DNA from: Actinostola sp. cb2023
Taxonomy: Eukaryota > Cnidaria > Anthozoa > Actiniaria > Actinostolidae
Direction: 5' to 3'
NCBI GenBank assembly: GCA_033675265.1
Contig: JAUJYZ010001307.1
Coordinates: forward strand, 330,293-394,292
Length of the DNA stretch: 64,000 nucleotides
The position numbers and the translations under genes are program-made. Of the stretch, positions 1 through 12,700 are shown piece after piece; positions within the stretch are counted from its first letter, which is position 1; the number at the start of each line of letters is the position of its first letter. The notes beneath the pieces are model-generated. The model had not been told where the DNA came from and searched no databases. It saw only the letters and a program-made list of their open reading frames with translations.

Positions 1-27
1 GTTGAAACAAGGCAGTTGGCCAAGTTC

Positions 28-1555
28 TTTTAAGGTGGCTCCGTCGAAATTCCAGACGCATTCGTCTGAAATAAAACTTCGGCCATAACTTTTTTAATAT
101 TCGCATGATGGACTATCAGATTTGGAGAAAGTTGAAGCTATTATTTGGCAATATTACAACATAATTCGATTTCCCTTTCCGCAAATATTCTTAGTGATAT
201 TGGAGCTACAGTGGACCTTGTTCTCGCTACTTAAAGGGGCAATGTCACGGATCGTGGTCGAGGTGGCCTGGGCACTAATTAACCGAAATCTTGAATTCGG
301 TCCACGGTGGACTAAAATCAAGTTCAATGGCAGAGATGTGTGAAGCGGTTCAAATCTTCGAAATAAGTTGTATTTCATCGTCCTTTATACAGTGTAACCA
401 ATAATTTTGTTCTTCTACAATATTAATTCTATTCGTTGGGAAGCTTGTGGCCTTCTTTACTTAAAAACCCGATGAGTTGCAGAGGTTCGAAGAAGACATT
501 CTCGAAGGCCTCGATCGGTTGTCGCCGACAAGAAGCTTGACAGAGCTTTGTGAAGAAAGCAATTACAATGCAATGTACCTTGGACTGTTTATGAGACATG
601 GAATATACTGAAGACCTCGGGGAAATTTCAAAACGATTCAGCTATCGCTTCGTTTCTCGTTTCACTCGGAATATAACGTAGTCGTATTGACGGTTGGACT
701 CGCACTTTGAGGTTGATCGAAGCGAGCTATTCTCACAAGGTTTGTTTCGTAATTGTTTTGATTTTTCCTCACAATTTATATGTTCTAATGGGGATCTAAT
801 TTGCTGTCATATTCTGAATGTTCTGTGCGAATTTATTATAAAAGAATAAAAGGCCACAGCATTTGTAATTTCACTGTGACGACTTGTTGATTCAGTGGTA
901 TTTGACAGCTTGAAGGACATAATTGTTGAACTGGACTATACTATATAAATATCTGCAGTAATATTTATTTATTTGATCGGCTTTGGCACCAGTATCGGCT
1001 TTAGGCTTTCAATCGGTTTGTGATTGTTATTGTTATTGTTATTGTTTTTAACGCGCATGCGTCGGCGTGACATTGCCCCTTTAAACACGCTAAAAAAAAA
1101 ACTCTCCGATATTTTTGCGTAAAAGTTTGTAAATCGTATTCAATTGACTTGGTGAATATCCTATCTAAGTTTCAGCAAAATCGGCGAAACCAAAATCAAC
1201 TGGTTATGTATATTAGTCATGAATTTGATTTTGTTGATTTTGGTTTCGCCGATTTTGCTGAAACTTAGAAAAGATATTCACCAAGTCCATCGAACACGAT
1301 TTACAAACTTTTACGCAAAAATATCGGACAGTTTTTTTTTTGAGCGCGTTTAAGTAGCGAGAACAAGGTCCATTGTAGCTCCGATATCACTAAGAATATG
1401 TGTGGAAAGGGAAATCGAATTATGTTGTAATATTGCCAAATAATAGCTTTAACTTTCTTCAAGTCTGCTAGTCCATCACGCGAATATTAAAAAAGTTATG
1501 GCCGAAGTTTTGTTTCAGATGAATGCGTCTAGAATTTCGACGGAGTCACCTTAAA
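28..1555. mobile_element. Foldback DNA element with long terminal inverted repeats, 8-bp target duplication
   Basis: The first about 215 bases (28-240) return as an inverted, diverged copy at 1345-1555. The octamer CCAAGTTC directly precedes the left end (20-27) and follows the right end (1556-1563), which fits an 8-bp target site duplication. The tips read TTTAAGGTGRCTCCGTCG. A second, inner inverted repeat (about 1080-1190 against 1240-1345) makes the middle a hairpin too. No transposase reading frame is present, so this is non-autonomous. The 8-bp duplication is compatible with hAT-like or other 8-bp superfamilies; I cannot assign it. Two short ORFs at 122-378 lie within the arm and I regard them as chance. 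Confidence 0.8.
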
Positions 1556-1830
1556 CCAAGTTCGATTTATTTCAAGTACTTGGTGACTCTAGCTTCTCAA
1601 GCCATTAATAATAAATTATTATTGGACCAAATATTATGCTAATTATTTTCAATATTTCAAACCTCTTTCACAGTTATGTTACTTTGTAGTGATTATTATT
1701 ATTGATTGATTGATTAATAGTGATTGCCTTTGTTTTGTCCCGACATGAATTATTAATGATTTGAGAATGATATTTCAACTGCTTGAACGAGAGTCATTAT
1801 TTAGAAGACAACAAAGATATTTCTACTTAC

Positions 1831-4800
1831 TGTACGCCTTAGTGTGTCAATCTTGATGTTCAATTCTGTTCTCATTGCTTCCATCTCTTGTTCTTTGATT
1901 CTTGTCAGCTCTTCTAGTGCAGCTCTGTTCTCCTTTTGGTGTTGTTCATTTAGTTCTCCTCTCAGTTGGCTGCATTCTCCACTAAAGATGTTAGAAAAAT
2001 TATTGTCAGTACAATTCTAATTCTTACTCTAAAATAAAATAACTAACTGGTTATAGTCTATCCTTTTTTTACTGTCATCTCAGATTTTTCTATTACTGGC
2101 AATCTAGCTTGCATTGGTAACGAAGGGCTAAGGCTAGAAATGTCAGTAAAGTTAAGTACTCTTCTTTACGGTGTTATAGATTTCCTTTACAGAACTAGTA
2201 TGCTTGCATTTGTACAACTTGCTTGTCATGCATGTGCTTGCGGCATGAGTTGCTTAAGCAAATAAAACCTACTACAGCTTTATGACTATTGCATGATGCA
2301 AGTCATACATGTGCATATATTCAGCCCATGGATCCTCTTTTCCATACCTTAGATTTTCACTCCATTTATGATCAAGCTCTTTACTCAGTGACTGTAATCT
2401 AGTCTTGAGCTTATTTTGAGCTTCTACTTTAGACTGCTCATATTCCTTTTTCAGTTGCTCCAGCTGGCTCTGATGAGAAGCAATGGAAAATAATTTATTA
2501 GGGAATGGTAAATAAGTAATGTTTTGACTTGTAGGATGAACATAATTTAAAATTATAATTTAATATTTATTGGCATTACTATAATGTATGTATCTGTTGA
2601 ATCCAAACTTGTTATAAGTTATAATAATATTGACATCAATCACTGATGTAATAATTACAGAAATGAGTCAGCCCAAAGTAACAGTGATGATAATTAATAT
2701 TGTTCCTGCACTTTTGGCAAACTCATTTCTGCATATCAACGCATTACTATGTAACTGTTGAGTTCAAACTTGTACTGTTTACAATAATATTGGCATCAAT
2801 AACTGATGTAATAATTACAGAAATGAGTCTGCCAAATGTTCATGGCCAATAATTAATATTGTTCCTGCACTTTTGGCAAACTCATAATTTCTGCATAATT
2901 ATATATATCAATGCCTTATTACTAAATAAATGTAACTCTCGTAACTGTAGAGTTCAAACTGTTACAAATTTTTAATATTGACATCAATAACTAATGCAGT
3001 AATAATAATACAGAAACGAGTGTGCCAAAAGTACCACGACAATAATTAATATTGCTCCTGCACTTTTGGCAAACTCATTTCTGCATATCAAGTCTTGATG
3101 TTTGTGTTTGTCTGAATCAGTTCAAACTGCTAGATTTTCACTGTCTGCATATAAATTTGTATTGTGATGGCTTGGGCATCCGTCGATACAATATATATAT
3201 TTCTTAATATTCAATTAGTACATGTATTTCAAGTGTAAAGTGTAGAGTCTGAGTGCCATTCAATAAGATTGTGTCTTTTTGTATCTTTACCTGAAGTTTA
3301 GAGGACATGCCATTAGCATTAATAAGTTCTTTCTTTGTATTCTCCCATCCTTCCACTGTCGTCTGCAGCTCTTGCTTCAAGTGGTCAAGATCTGATGTCA
3401 CCAACCCAAGACCTTTCTCACTCTCTTGTACAATCGAGTGTAACCTTTTTGATTCATTCTCCACTGTTTCAATCTTGTTCTTTAGTACACTACACTCACT
3501 TTCAAGACCCAGGATGATAGAAGTTTTCTCTTTGATTATTCCACCTTTTTCTGCCTGTGCTTTTTCTTCTAATTCTTGTTGCAATAACTTGAGTTTGTCC
3601 TTCATTTCTTGCTGTAGCTTTTTGAGTTCATTCTTGTGCTCAGTATTAAGCTTTAAGACAGTTTGTTCTAGTTCTTTTCTAAGACTGTTCTCTCGTTCGG
3701 AGGCAGTGTCTTTTGAGCTATGTAATTCTTTGAGGTATTTCCCCTTCCACTTCTTTCTTTTCTTCTGTTATTCTATGGACTTCCTGTAATTACAAACATG
3801 ACACAAGTGTTGAATATTTATTAAGGGCAGCATTGAATTAGTAGTTAACAAATTTCCTCCAGTTTTCTGTGGTATGTCCTCTTATTTACCATGAATTTCA
3901 TCATCTAGTCGTCAAAATGTTGTGGACTCCCGAGGCATAGCCCTTTTTTTTGTTCAGGTACAAAGTCAAGTAGTATTAAGGAATTATTAGTGTGATATCT
4001 TGTAATGCAAGTGTGGTGTAACATGCGCAATATAAATATTAATAATAATGTATAAATATTATTGTACATTAATGTAGGAATAGTACACCAACATACCTGT
4101 TTGAGAGATTGTATGTGTTCACCAGATTCCATAAAGTGAGACTTGTATTGATGTTCCAGCTCTTCATAATCTTTTTCTAGTTTGCTTACTGTATTATTTA
4201 GTTCATTTGTTGTACGCTTAAGATTTATGTTACTAGTTTCCTGTGAAAGCTTAGTGGCTTCAAGCTTTCCAATAACAGCTGAAATGAGAAAATATAATCA
4301 GTTTGAATGAATGAATTCAAGCTGAGAGAGAATAATGAATGACGTACAGCTTGTGTTACATTGTACAGATACTCATTCATAAAGCAGATTTCGTATGACT
4401 GTAAAAAGCGTACAGCAAAGTCATGTTTACTAGGATTTCAATTGATGTACCGCGGTATATAAACATGGCCATGCTGTGCCCAGTGGATTTTCAAAGTCAT
4501 AAAAAATCTGCTCTTTGACAGTGAACATTGTTTATGAAGGTGTCAGCATGTGAAAATTGAAACTCACTGCATGCTTCAACCCCTGCTGTTTCTCATAGAA
4601 TTCTCTGACTTTGAAAAACTAATATGGCACGGCGCTGTGATAGTTCCATGCATTGACTGTGATGTTTTCTAGGGCTCAAATGAGTTTGTGCCGTAACCAT
4701 GTCATGCTGTGTGCCATAGTTTTTCATAGTTATACAAATATTTTCTAATAGACTGTTATTCATAAAGGTGAATTTAACCCCCACAGTCTCCCATAGAAGT

Positions 4801-6489
4801 ATGTTTTGATATTGTATTGATTAATGCACCTGCTACTGAATTTCCATCAAGCACAGTTCGAACCAAAGACAAATACATTGTTCAGATTTTCTATTTCAAA
4901 ATTTCAAAATTGATTTGCCACTGGAATATGAACGAATAAATTTCAGAAATATAAAGGAACAATTCTCCAGAGAATATCATGTTTACATCACATGATCTGA
5001 AATGGGCAATTTGCATACAAGCTAAAGAGGTCTATTGTCTAGCACCTCCCACTCTTTGAACAAACATGACCCAACTCAAAACAAGCTAAATCAATTTAAA
5101 TTGTACATGTATATATATTACTTCAGATCAGATTTGTTATGTAAAAACAACAATGTGTACAAATGAGATCTATTGTGAGCATAGAAAGAACAAACAATAG
5201 ATGTGTCAATGACCGTCAAAGATTTGATGACAGCTATTAACACTTCCAATCATTATATCACACACTCAATATTATTATTAGTTTGACTTACTGCATTGCC
5301 TTGTGATTTCTGCCCCTTTTACTTCACATCTCTTTCTATAAATCATAATTTCACTTTGTAATTCTCTCACATCGTTTAAAGCTTTGACATTTTCGCGTTT
5401 TGATCCCTCTAATTGTTGTGATAATTTTTCAGTGTCAGTGTTGTTGCCATGAGTGAGATTTTGAAGTTCAGTAATTCGATCTCTCAATTCTGCAAGCTCT
5501 TGTTCGCTGTCACTTTGTCTGTTCAAAAGCTCAGATATTCTGTCCTTCAAAGCTCTTTCTTGCCGATGCCAATCTGCTTTCAATTGCGTCTCTCTTTCTT
5601 CAAAGCTTTTCAAACTCTTTTCCTTCGATTGCGCTTCTTGAGTTCGCAGTGCAGCCTGTTCTTTCTCGTAAAATATTTTGAGTTTCTCAACTTTGTCTTG
5701 GTACTCTTGTTCGAGTTTCTTTCTCTCTTCGACTGCAAGAGAACTTGAAGAACTTGCTTGCTCTTTAATCTTTGCTTCTTTGTCTTTGAATACTTGTTCA
5801 AGTCTTTGTTTTTCTCTCACAACTTCGTCGTAACGAACTCTGTGTGCTTTCATGAGTAGATCCAGTTCGTCGTGATGTTTTGAAGTCAGTTGATCAACCA
5901 TTTGATCCCGATCTTCCTCGAGTTTTCGACGCATTGCTTGAAATTCCTTTAGACGATCATCAAAACCCTTCTTCGTGGACAACATTTCTGTAGACATTGA
6001 GAGAATCTTATCGGAGTATTCCTCCCGTAATTGTGACAACTTGGTCTCATTTTGTAGCTTCATGTGCTCAAACTCACTCATCGCCTCTTCTTTGTATAGC
6101 CTTTCCTGGCCAACAATCGACTCCAGCGTTTCGATTTTCTGCTGTTGCTCACTCACAACCCCTAAACGAGTCTTGAAAGAATCTACTTTCTTCTTCGTTT
6201 CTGCGATCAAGTGATGCATTTCGTCGTCGTGAGATTTCTTCATTGCGTCCACCATCGCGTCATGTTCATCGTTCTTCGTATTTAGAGCATAAATAACTTT
6301 GGTTAACTGAGCGATTTTCTTGGACATTTTTAGATGAAGATCTGGTGTGACATCAGAAGCAGCACTTGCACCGTGGCTGGCCATGTAGGCGCCACTTCTG
6401 TGCGGCATATTGTGAAAACTCGTAGACGTCTTGCTCGTCGCCATTTTTGATCTTCCTTCACGACTGTTTCGCTGTGTTTTTGTTGCCAA
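1831..6489 (-). CDS. FAM184A: FAM184-like coiled-coil protein, 5' part (five exons; continues beyond the left edge)
   Basis: Exons on the minus strand: 6489-5292, 4278-4097, 3764-3291, 2469-2348, 1981-1831. They join in phase to 709 codons without a stop and the last donor (GTAAGT after 1831) is strong, so more exons lie left of the window. The N-terminal block around residues 50-75, with the string LHLKMSKKIAQLTKVIYALN followed by TKNDEHD, is the hallmark of the FAM184A/B family. The rest is almost continuous heptad-rich coiled coil. An exon-4 stretch ending in KWSENLR matches the family further on. FAM184A and FAM184B are not distinguishable here. Start chosen: the first in-frame Met at 6489; a second Met lies 15 residues in. 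The gene is head-to-head with DYNC2I2. The exon 3 acceptor at 3764/3765 was chosen because the upstream AG candidate at 3783 leads to stops. Biochemical function of the family is not established. Confidence 0.88.
2595..3110. repeat. Three tandem copies of a ~185-bp unit with an internal palindrome, FAM184 intron 3
   Basis: Three successive diverged copies, each containing CAGAAATGAGT..GCC and, about 55-60 bases later, its inverse ACTTTTGGCAAACTCATTTCTG-like arm. Each unit could therefore fold into a hairpin. They lie between FAM184 exons 3 and 4. No coding potential. Confidence 0.7.
4383..4516. mobile_element. Small inverted-repeat element (AGCAGATTT family)
   Basis: The left arm has AAAGCAGATTTCGTATGACTG; the right arm is its approximate inverse ending in AAATCTGCTCTTT. 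A related pair of arms is found at 18076-18213. Single related ends occur near 13215 and 53640. It is a MITE-like non-autonomous element in FAM184 intron 1. Confidence 0.5.
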
Positions 6490-6723
6490 GGCTACCTCTA
6501 TGTTTTCTTCTATCGATATCTATTCGGAAACACCTTCGGTTCTTTTCCGGATGATATTCGTCTACTAGTCAACCAAATAAATATTCGAGTTTCCGAAATG
6601 CTGTCAATATTACGAATAGATATCGATTGAAAGATTGATTGCCCGCCATTTTAAAATTTTCCAAACAAACAAGAGAAACGTAATATTTCTTTGTGTTTTT
6701 ATTGTTTTTAGCTGAAATTCTAC
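6490..6723. promoter_or_regulatory. Shared head-to-head upstream region of FAM184 and DYNC2I2
   Basis: Only 234 bases separate the chosen start codons of the two divergent genes, so transcription of both must start within or very near it. An inverted motif around ATCGATA (about 6512-6520 and 6620-6627) is visible. No TATA box was identified. Bidirectional promoter use is inferred from geometry alone. Confidence 0.55.
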
Positions 6724-9700
6724 ATGTTTTCCGTAGAAGCTCAGGAAGGAGTTTTCTTCGAGTCTTCGTGGAAAACAGAAAGGTATTATTATTAGTTAGA
6801 AAAGTACAAATATTTATGAAAAATATGTTCATGATCAGAAGTTCAGACTTCAGTTTTCTCACTTTTCCTTTTTCTTATGCATTTAGGTCGGTCAAAGATA
6901 GTTTTGCGCAAACAAGTGAAATTATTACGTACGAAGCTGATGCTCAAGCTGTCTTTAGAACAGATGTGGAGGTAAATGTGAAATCATTTATGTTGTTTTC
7001 AAAGTTTGTACTTTTACTGATAAGCTAAAGCTTTTATTTTATCAACATCCCAATATAAAAATAATAATTTATTTTGCATTTTGTTCTTGATTTATAAGAT
7101 TCAAACTGAAGAAGTACCAGAGCGTGAAATAACAATAGCCACTGATGATTCACAGGTACAGTATATTAGTTTTTGCCCTTATACCTCTGCCCTTGTATCT
7201 CCACTCAAGGAATTTATATTCCTGTTTTATCATTGTTTCAGAATCTAGTTGATTTCATTTTGAGAGTATATCCTGATGTCAGTAGACAACTTCAGTCCAA
7301 CATAAGAAGCCATGCTTTTGATGGTGAGATTACTTCTGCATGAGGTTTTTTATTTTGACTTGTTCTGTGTTTGATAAAATCTTTTTAAAAGTCTGTTATG
7401 TTTGGATTGAAGGTTATGATGTTGACTGGGAAGAGAAATCAAGCTCTGTTAGCTGTGAATATAAACTTGTCAATGAAGATAAGGAAGAAGATGAGGTGAT
7501 TATGATCATAACAAATAAATTTAGGTTTCATTCGATTCAATCAATCCTTTAGTCAGTCAGTTGGTCTCTTAGTCAGGCAGTCATTTAACCCTCAGTCAGT
7601 CAGTCAATCAATCAGTCTGACAACTGGTCAGCTAGTCAACCAGCCAGCCATCAGTCTGTCGGTTGATCAGTCTGACTTCTGGTCAGCTAGTCAGCCAGCC
7701 AGCCATGTGTCAGTCAGTCAGTTGGTCTCTGAGTCAAGCAGTCATTTAACCCTCAGTCAGTCAGTCAGTCAGTCAGTCAGTCAGTGTTATAACTTAACAT
7801 AGAAGACACTCAACCGAGCACATGGCCGACATCTTTTATTGAACCCTCCACTTCTAAACGAGGCTGCATACATCACAACGAGGCTGCATACATAATTGCT
7901 CAATACCTAACACTCCCTCCCCCTTAAGTTTGCCCTTACATAACAGACAGAAAACTAAGGAACTCAATGTGGTTCGTAACATGGTGTATGATTACTGTTC
8001 TAAGTAACAAAGTCTTTCAGGTAAGCAGGTGGCTTCCTTTCTCTCTTGGAGCATCGCTCTAACTGCTGTGGGGTGTGTGGCACCTCTATCTTCTCTGGGC
8101 TCTCTCCAATACATTCCTTAGGAGGGGCGTCATCTTGCATTGGAGCTTGCTCTTCCATCGAGACCCCTTGCTCTTTAAAAACAGGAACATCATCATTGGG
8201 GTAAGGGGCAACAAACACAGCCCTGGGTTCCTCTGGTTGTGGAAGTACTGGCAAGCCAGCTTGAGTTTCCCATTTAGCACGTAGATGATCAACATGTCTT
8301 CTCTGAATACGACCATCCCCAAGAAGCACTGTATACGACAGCGGACCCGTGACTTCTTGCACTACTGCCGGAATCCAGTGTGGACCTGGACCAAAATTCT
8401 TCATGTAAACTGGATCACCGGTAGAGAACTCTCGAAGCTTTGCGTGTTGATCATGGAGTTGTTTCATCTTCATCTGTTTGACGTGGATCTTGCCTTGCAG
8501 ATTAGGATGTAACAGATCAAGCCTACATCGTAATTTCCGTCCCATCAACATCTCTGCTGGTGACTTCTCTGTTGTTGAGTGCGGAGTTATCCTGTAATTG
8601 AACAAGACACGTTGCAGCTTGGTTTCCATGGTCTCTCCTGACATCTTCTTTAATCCTTCCTTTATTGTTTGCACCGTCCGTTCTGCAAGACCATTTGTGG
8701 ATGGATGGTAAGGCGCTGAGGTGATGTGGACTACACCATTTTGACTTAGAAATTCCTCCATCTCACTACTGACAAAGTTGGATGCGTTGTCCGAGACCAA
8801 CACCTCCGGCAAGCCATGGGTTGCAAACATAGAGCGCAGCTTGCTTATTGTAGCTGATGAAGTTGTGGAATTCATGATCTCCGCTTCTACCCACTTTGAG
8901 TGGGCATCTACTACTATGAACAACATCTTACCCATGAATGGGCCTGCATAGTCCATGTGAAGTCTCTTCCAAGGTTCCCCCGGCCACTCCCAGGGGTGTA
9001 ATGGGGCCACTGCTGGGGACTTCCCATGCACTTGACAATTAACACACTGCTTCACGACTGCTTCTATGTCCTTGTCCATTAATGGCCACCAAACGTACGA
9101 ACGTGCTAAACTCTTCATCCTGTTGTTTCCTGGGTGTGCTCGATGTAACTCTTCCAGAACAAGCTTTCTTCCTTGCGGGGGAATAACTACGCGCGCCCCC
9201 CATAGCACACAACCATCTTGCACACTAAGCTCAAGCTTCTTCGCTTTGTATGTGGCCAGCTTGGGGTCTACCGTTACTGTGTCATCCGGCCAGCCTCGCA
9301 ATAAGTATTCCTTGACGTTAGCCAATACCGGATCTTTTGCTGTCCATGCACGTAACTGTTCTGCTGTTAAGGGAAAGCTATCTAGCTCCTGTACCATCAA
9401 CACTCGGTCTGTGGGTTGCATCTCTTCCGTTACGGGTAAGGGCAACCGGCTGAATGCATCGCATTCCCATTCTCGGAACCAGCTCTAAACTTGATACTGT
9501 ACTCGTAGCCTCGTAAGGTCACAGACCACCGTTGAACTCTTGGGGACGCAGTGGTGGGTACTTGTTTCTTCTCATTGAAGAGGGACACCAATGGCTTGTG
9601 ATCTGTGTATATGGTAAAGGGACGACCATACAGATACTTGTGAAATTTCTTGATGCCAAACATCACACTTAAACCCTCTTTATCCAGTTGCGCATAGTTA

Positions 9701-12700
9701 CGTTCTGCTGGGTTCAGTGTCCTGGATGCGAAACTGATTGGTTTGTCTGTACCATCAGGCATGCGATGGGATAGTACCGCCCCAACGCCATAGGGTGAGG
9801 CATCACACTGCAATATGAGCTCCCTTTCTGTGCAGTAATGTACTAGAACATCTGCAGACAGTATGAGCTGCTTAGATTTGTCGAAGCTTGCCTGTTCCTG
9901 GTCTTTCCATTGCCAAGGTTCGCCCTTTCGTAGTAACCTGTGTAAGGGTGCGAGGGCTGTTGACAGGTTGGGAAGGAACCGGTTGTAGTAGTTTAGCAAT
10001 CCAAGGTATGACTTCAACTCTGACACATTGGTTGGGGCTCTGGCCTCCTGCAAAGCTTGGACCTTCTCCTGCACTGGGTGGACTCCTGTTGAATCTATAA
10101 CATGACCTAAATACGTAACACTTTCAGCCATAAACACACATTTTCCTTTCTTCAATCTTAGACCTGCCTCCTCTAGTCTAGATAATACCTTATCTAGTGT
10201 TTGTACATGTTCCTCATCACTGTTGCCAGTTATGAGTATGTCATCTATATAGACTGCTACCTTGAGGATGCCTTGTAGAACGTTTTCTATTGTTCTCTGA
10301 AATATAGCGGGGGCACTACTAATACCAAAAGGGAGTCGGGTATAGGTGAACAAGCCCTTGTGAGTGTTAATAGTGACATACTTGGAGGATTCTTCATCTA
10401 AGACTAATTGTTGGTACGCATGACTGAGGTCCAATTTTGAGAACTTTTGACCTCCTGCGAGCTTGGCAGATATATCCTCAAAGGTGGGCAAGGGGTACTG
10501 CTCTAGTTGGGATACTTGATTGACTGTCACCTTGTAATCCCCACAAATCCTTAAGGACCCATCTGGTTTTAGGACTGGCACGATTGGCGCTGCCCATTCT
10601 GCAAATTTAACTGGCTTTAGGATGTCCGCCTTGACTAGCCTATCTAACTCAGCATCTACTTTACTCTTCATTGCATATGGCAAAGGTCTGGGCTTAAAAA
10701 ACCTTGGGGTTGCCTCTGGCTTTACATATATTTTTGCCTTAGTTCCTTTGAGAGTGCTTAACTCATCCTTGAAAACTTCGAGGTGTCTTTGGAGTACCTC
10801 CCCAAGCCCTTTATCTGACGCTGCTGTCACTTGGTTTAATGACATTATGGGTAGTTGCTTTAACAGGTCCCGCCCCAGGAGGTTAGGGCCTGAACCCTCT
10901 ACCACTACAATCTGTGCCTTTTTTTCTTGACCCTTGTAACTAATCTCTGTCTCTAGTGTTCCTAGAACCCTCAAGGGCTCTCCTGTGTAGGTCTTCAGCC
11001 TGGTTTTGTTGGGTTGTAACTGGAGTGATTTTCCTCCCAACCAATCCCTTAGAGATTCTTCACTAACCAGAGTTACTGGGCAACCGGTGTCTAGCTCAAA
11101 CTGCATAGATTTGTTTCCCATTTCCAAGGGTATTATTATAGGGGGTTCTTTACCCTTGCTTCCCACATGATAGACTGTCATCACTGGATCCCCCTCTCCC
11201 GGCTCCTCCTCTTCTACAGAATTGCATGCTGTAGGCTTTTTCCTCCCTTTGCACATTGCTTTGATGTGCCCTAGTTTATTGCAAGCAAAGCAACGTTCAT
11301 CCTTGAATTTACAATTGTTGGAATTATGGAGTCCCCCACAACGATAGCACTCATTTTTGCTCTCAGCTTGGGCTTTATTAGTAGTTGGGTAGTTTCTTGT
11401 AGGGCTTTGTGTGTGACCCCCCCTATACTGTTGACTTCTACTGTTAGACCCATGCTGAATCTTATTTACTGGGGTACTTAAACCAACACTATCTGGTTCT
11501 GGACTACCTTTTTGCAATTCCTGTAGATTTGTACGCGTGGTTTCCATGACAACGGCTATCTCCATTGCCTTATCAAAAGACAAGGTCGTTTCATTCAAAA
11601 GTTTTCTTTGAATATGTCCATCATTGACACCCACTACTAGGCGATCCCGAAGCATATTATTTAGTGTGTCACCGAAGTTACAGTACTTACTTAGGCTCCG
11701 GAGCTCCGCCACGAACTCGTGAATCGTCTCGCCATCTTTTCTGCTTTGAGTGTGAAATTTGTAGCGTTGTACAATCTCAGATGGTTTAGGTGTATGATGG
11801 TCCTGAACTAACTTGACCAACTCATTGAATGACTTTTCCGCCAGAGGGGACGGCTGACAGATACTCTTGATTAAAGCGTATGTTTTTTCTCCCACCGAAG
11901 CCAAAAGGATGGCCTTCCTCTGTGGCTGATCCTCGATTCCGTTCGCCACGAAATAATGGCCCATGACTTCGATGTAGTCTTCCCATGACTGACTTTTCGC
12001 GTCGAATTTATCGACTTTACCATAGACTGCAGCCATGACTGTTTTGTGTGGGGTTTTCGTTCCGAAATCCTCGTCGCCAATATGTTATAACTTAACATAG
12101 AAGACACTCAACCGAGCACATGGCCGACATCTTTTATTGAACCCTCCACTTCTAAACGAGGCTGCATACATCACAACGAGGCTGCATACATAATTGCTCA
12201 ATACCTAACAGTCAGTCAGTCAGTCAGTCAGTCAGTCAGTCAGTCAGTCAGTCAGTCAGTCAGTCAGTCAGTCAGTCAGTCAGTCAGTCAATCAGTCTGA
12301 CAACTGGTCAGTTAGTCAACCAGCCAGCCATCAGTCAGTCAGTTGGTGTTTGAGTCAGGCAGTCATTTAACCCTCTGTCAGTCAATGCAATCAGTCTGAC
12401 AACTGGTCAGTTAGTCAACCAGCCAGCCATCAGTCAGTCGGTCAGTGAGTCAATCAGTCTGACTTCTGGTCAGCCAGCCAGCCATGCGTCAGTCAGTTGG
12501 TCAGACAATAAGTTAATAATCAATTACTTGTTAATATAATATAGTGCATTGACATCCATTCTTTATTTATCAAAACTCAGCTTCAGGTTACTGGACTTTC
12601 ATGGAACTCAACAGGCTCTGTGATTGCTGCATCATATCCTTTCTGATGAATTAAACATTTGAAAACCACTGAATGGTGTATCAAGCATGACATAACAATT

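Larger units (their letters stand above)
7785..12210 (-). mobile_element. Ty3/gypsy LTR retrotransposon, 4426 bp, antisense in DYNC2I2 intron 5
   Basis: It is bounded by two 128-bp LTRs that look base-for-base identical and run TG to CA. It is flanked on both sides by GTCAG, a 5-bp target duplication that is ambiguous because the target is itself a GTCA repeat. Internal order on the minus strand is gag, protease, reverse transcriptase, RNase H, integrase, the Ty3/gypsy order. A primer-binding site and a polypurine tract are in the expected places. Identical LTRs imply very recent insertion. One base deletion breaks the polyprotein between RNase H and integrase, so this copy appears non-autonomous unless that is a sequencing error. 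Confidence 0.96.

Noticed and set aside
3765..3783. FAM184 exon 3 starting at the upstream AG (3783)
   Set aside because: Every phase from there meets a stop; the AG at 3765/3766 gives an open, phase-correct exon.
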